A stretch of 8,218 nucleotides of DNA from Eubacteriales bacterium. GTDB taxonomy: Bacteria; Bacillota; Clostridia; Peptostreptococcales; Anaerovoracaceae. Under the pieces are notes generated by a model. It saw only the letters and a program-made list of their open reading frames with translations. It had not been told where the DNA came from and searched no databases. Positions within the stretch are counted from its first letter, which is position 1, and every line of letters starts with the position of its first letter. The translations under genes were made by a program, and so were the position numbers. Shown here one piece after another: positions 6,588 through 8,218 of this stretch. The stretch spans positions 1-8,218 of the forward strand of contig JAQXNW010000034.1 of the NCBI GenBank assembly GCA_029098205.1. The letters run 5' to 3'.

Positions 6588-7751
6588 ATGGTAAAAATCG
6601 CGACACTGAATAAGATTTCGCCGGCGGGCCTGAACCGCTTCCCGAAAAACCATTTCGAAATAACAGAACAATTAGATGAAGCGAATGGAATTCTTGTCCG
6701 CTCCCAGAAGATGCTGGACATGGATTTCAGCGATCAGCTTTATGCAATCGGACGCGCCGGCGTCGGATTTAATAATATTCCGATCGACCGCTGCGCGGAA
6801 GAAGGCATCGTCGTTTTCAACACGCCAGGAGCAAATGCGAACGGAGTGAAGGAACTCGTAATCGGCGGCATGCTTCTTGCAATCCGCCACATCCTCCCGG
6901 CCACGGACTGGGCTTCTTCTCTGGAGGACGCAGGAGATCTGACGGTTGAAAAACAGACAGAGAAAGGCAAGAGTCAGTTCAAGGGCAGCGATCTGATGGG
7001 AAAGACAATCGGCGTCGTCGGACTTGGCGGCATCGGCGGCATGGTCGCGAACGTATGCGTGGATCTTGGAATGACCGTTTACGGCTATGACCCGTTCATT
7101 TCGACGCATAATGCGCACCGTCTCTATCAGGAAGTACAGCTGGTGCAGAATATGAACGACATGCTCCCATTCTGCGACTTCCTGACCGTTCATCTTCACG
7201 CGAACGCGGATACAAATGGAATGATTGATACATCAGTTCTGTCCGCACTTAAGACAGGCGCGATCCTTCTTAACTATTCCCGCGCCAGCATCGTTGATTT
7301 CAAATCTGTAAAATCAGCTCTTGAAAGCGGAAAAATCTCCGCGTATGTTACAGATTTCCCGACCGCAGACGTCCTGACGCTTCCGCATACGATCGTAACG
7401 CCGCATCTGGGAGCTTCCACAGACGAAGCAGAAGACAACTGCGCCATCATGGCCGCAAACGAACTGATTGATTACTTTGAGAACGGAAATATCGTAAATT
7501 CCGTGAACTATCCGCGGATCACGCTCGGCGCCAGAAGAGATCAGACAAGACTCTCTTTCCTGACAAAGGGAATCGACTCTCCGGTGGACACGATCATCAA
7601 CGCGCTGAAATACAGCCCGGATGACATTCATATCAATCAGGTAAACGGCGGCACCCGCGGCGACTTCGGATATGTGCTGATTTCCACGGACAGTGATGTA
7701 AGCAAGCTGCCGGAAATCGAAGGCGTTATCCGGAGCCGGATTATCCATTGA
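6588..7751 (+). CDS. serA: D-3-phosphoglycerate dehydrogenase (NAD-dependent, ACT-type C-terminus)
   Basis: This enzyme oxidises 3-phosphoglycerate to 3-phosphohydroxypyruvate, the first step of serine synthesis, in the cytoplasm. The 387 residues have the D-2-hydroxyacid dehydrogenase plan: a substrate-binding half (about 1-95 and 280-305) around a Rossmann domain with GLGGIG (145-150) and, after beta-2, Y-D168, which points to NAD. The substrate-binding region RAGVGFNNIPID (56-67) is present, as are R232 (NYSRASIVD) and H273 (TPHLGAST). The glutamate of the usual Arg-Glu-His set is not evident: the stretch reads TDFPTADVL (255-263). A C-terminal ACT-like domain (about 320-387, ending EIEGVIRSRII) suggests effector binding, perhaps feedback by serine. 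The protein resembles the Clostridia-type PGDH subgroup rather than E. coli SerA. It is divergent from serC, with its own promoter and a short leader. Confidence 0.93.
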   Translation: MVKIATLNKISPAGLNRFPKNHFEITEQLDEANGILVRSQKMLDMDFSDQLYAIGRAGVGFNNIPIDRCAEEGIVVFNTPGANANGVKELVIGGMLLAIRHILPATDWASSLEDAGDLTVEKQTEKGKSQFKGSDLMGKTIGVVGLGGIGGMVANVCVDLGMTVYGYDPFISTHNAHRLYQEVQLVQNMNDMLPFCDFLTVHLHANADTNGMIDTSVLSALKTGAILLNYSRASIVDFKSVKSALESGKISAYVTDFPTADVLTLPHTIVTPHLGASTDEAEDNCAIMAANELIDYFENGNIVNSVNYPRITLGARRDQTRLSFLTKGIDSPVDTIINALKYSPDDIHINQVNGGTRGDFGYVLISTDSDVSKLPEIEGVIRSRIIH

Positions 7752-7790
7752 TGGCCGAATCATCCATCAATGACCGGATCCATTAAATAA
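7736..7790 (+). repeat. Imperfect 19-bp tandem repeat across the serA stop codon
   Basis: Unit 1 (7736-7754) and unit 2 (7755-7773) start CCGGATTATCC and CCGAATCATCC and agree at about 14 of 19 positions; the differences are all transitions. A shorter third copy begins CCGGATCCATT at 7774. CATTGATGG (7746-7754) and CCATCAATG (7764-7772) are also perfect 9-base inverted repeats, so the transcript can form a hairpin over the stop codon (7749-7751). No T tract follows. Confidence 0.55.
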
Positions 7791-7857
7791 AAATACAAAT
7801 GGTTCAGGAACAGAACGGCGCTCTGCCGGATTTCCTTACGATTCTTTCGAATCTATT

Positions 7858-7889
7858 TCCCGCGTAAAAACGCGGGATTTTTTATTTTT
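7858..7889 (+). terminator. Rho-independent terminator downstream of serA
   Basis: TCCCGCGT (7858-7865), loop AAAA, ACGCGGGA (7870-7877), then six Ts, an A and five Ts. The 8-bp GC-rich stem with its T tract is a textbook intrinsic terminator, about 106 bases after the serA stop. Confidence 0.92.
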
Positions 7890-7901
7890 ATCCCGCGTTT
7901 T
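7866..7901 (-). terminator. Minus-strand terminator of the lipid kinase gene, sharing an arm with the serA terminator
   Basis: On the minus strand the 12-base arm AAAACGCGGGAT (7901-7890) pairs with ATCCCGCGTTTT (7878-7867) around an A-rich 11-base loop, ending in TTTTT. It lies about 100 bases after the stop of the right-edge gene. The central CGCGGG (plus strand, 7871-7876) is an arm of both terminators. Confidence 0.75.
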
Positions 7902-7917
7902 CTGCTGCCTGCGCACT

Positions 7918-7939
7918 CTGCCGCTGTTTTTCAGCGCAG
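7918..7939. repeat. Short inverted repeat between the terminators and the lipid kinase
   Basis: CTGC-(C)-GCTG (7918-7926), loop TTTTT, CAGCGCAG (7932-7939) forms an 8-bp hairpin with one bulged C. No T tract follows on the plus strand. It may be an accessory transcript-end structure for the minus-strand gene or chance. The rest of 7940-8000 shows nothing I can name. Confidence 0.35.
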
Positions 7940-8000
7940 CTGCCGCCGGCGCGTCTCCTTATTAAAATTAAATTTTCCTGCCGTTTATTTTTCCCGCTGG

Positions 8001-8218
8001 TCAGTCCTTCCGGTTTTCCTCCTGGACTTCTTCCTTTTGTTCGCGCTTTTGCTCGATCGTACGAAGCTCACCGCCGGGCTCTTTAGAAACGGGCAGCTTC
8101 GGCTTCGGCGTGAGAATCCGGATAGCCCGGTTCTTATTCTCGATGACAATCCGTTCGGCTCCCGGCTGGTATTCTCCATCCAGCGTCCATGGCATTTCCG
8201 GATCCGCCAGGATCTCTA
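8001..8218 (-). CDS. Diacylglycerol kinase / YegS-type lipid kinase, C-terminal fragment
   Basis: The last 71 codons of a minus-strand gene enter from the right edge; its start is outside the window. The stretch LADPEMPWTLDGEYQPGAERIVIENKNRAIRILTPK looks like the C-terminal end of the bacterial lipid kinase family (DgkB/YegS/BmrU), where a conserved DGE motif sits in the last beta strands before a 'v.n...al.il.P' ending. Members phosphorylate diacylglycerol or related lipids at the membrane using ATP. The final ~30 residues (EQKREQKEEVQEENRKD) are a charged, probably disordered or helical tail beyond the usual domain. A Met at 8195 lies inside the conserved region, so it is not the real start. 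The terminator at 7866-7901 follows. Family assignment rests on this short segment only. Confidence 0.65.
   Translation of the reverse strand, partial: EILADPEMPWTLDGEYQPGAERIVIENKNRAIRILTPKPKLPVSKEPGGELRTIEQKREQKEEVQEENRKD

Noticed and set aside
6672..7199. Minus-strand open frame of 175 codons inside serA
   Set aside because: Antisense shadow of a full-length SerA with conserved motifs throughout.
7985..8179. Second minus-strand 64-codon frame overlapping the lipid kinase end
   Set aside because: The neighbouring frame carries the DGE-containing kinase C-terminus; this one is low-complexity Arg/Ser with no family resemblance.

Overview
The window looks like ordinary chromosome from a low-to-middle GC Gram-positive anaerobe of the class Clostridia, most likely a Lachnospiraceae-type gut or rumen bacterium. 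This is inferred from three things: the Clostridia-style SerA and SerC protein types, strong GGAGG-like ribosome binding sites, and a family-2 glycosidase. No 16S or other marker gene is present to confirm it. I see no mobile element, CRISPR array, tRNA or rRNA.

Layout from left to right. Positions 1-5102 hold three minus-strand genes that read as one operon, transcribed right to left. The first is a D-alanyl-D-alanine carboxypeptidase with a membrane anchor (3258-4943, or up to 5102 with an alternative start). Then come uvrC, the nucleotide-excision-repair nuclease subunit (1340-3238), and the N-terminal 455 residues of a glycoside hydrolase family 2 enzyme that runs off the left edge (1-1365). 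The spacing is tight: 19 bases between the first two genes and a 26-base overlap between the last two. Positions 5103-5305 hold a large imperfect hairpin that ends serC transcription.

Positions 5306-7751 hold the serine biosynthesis pair, arranged divergently: serC (phosphoserine aminotransferase, minus) and serA (phosphoglycerate dehydrogenase with a C-terminal ACT-like domain, plus). They are separated by a 193-base AT-rich intergenic region in which two good sigma-A promoters stand back to back and share one base of their -35 boxes. SerA makes 3-phosphohydroxypyruvate and SerC converts it to phosphoserine, so the shared control region makes biological sense. After serA come a short tandem repeat over its stop codon and a bidirectional terminator with three copies of one stem arm (7858-7901). 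The right edge holds the C-terminal 71 codons of a probable diacylglycerol/lipid kinase on the minus strand.

The gene content is housekeeping and I do not see a new multi-gene system. The points worth a second look are: the abutting divergent ser promoters; two separate 21-bp (7-residue) degenerate tandem repeats, in the carboxypeptidase linker and in the glycosidase; large low-complexity insertions in the glycosidase; an apparently missing catalytic glutamate in SerA; and the terminator architectures.
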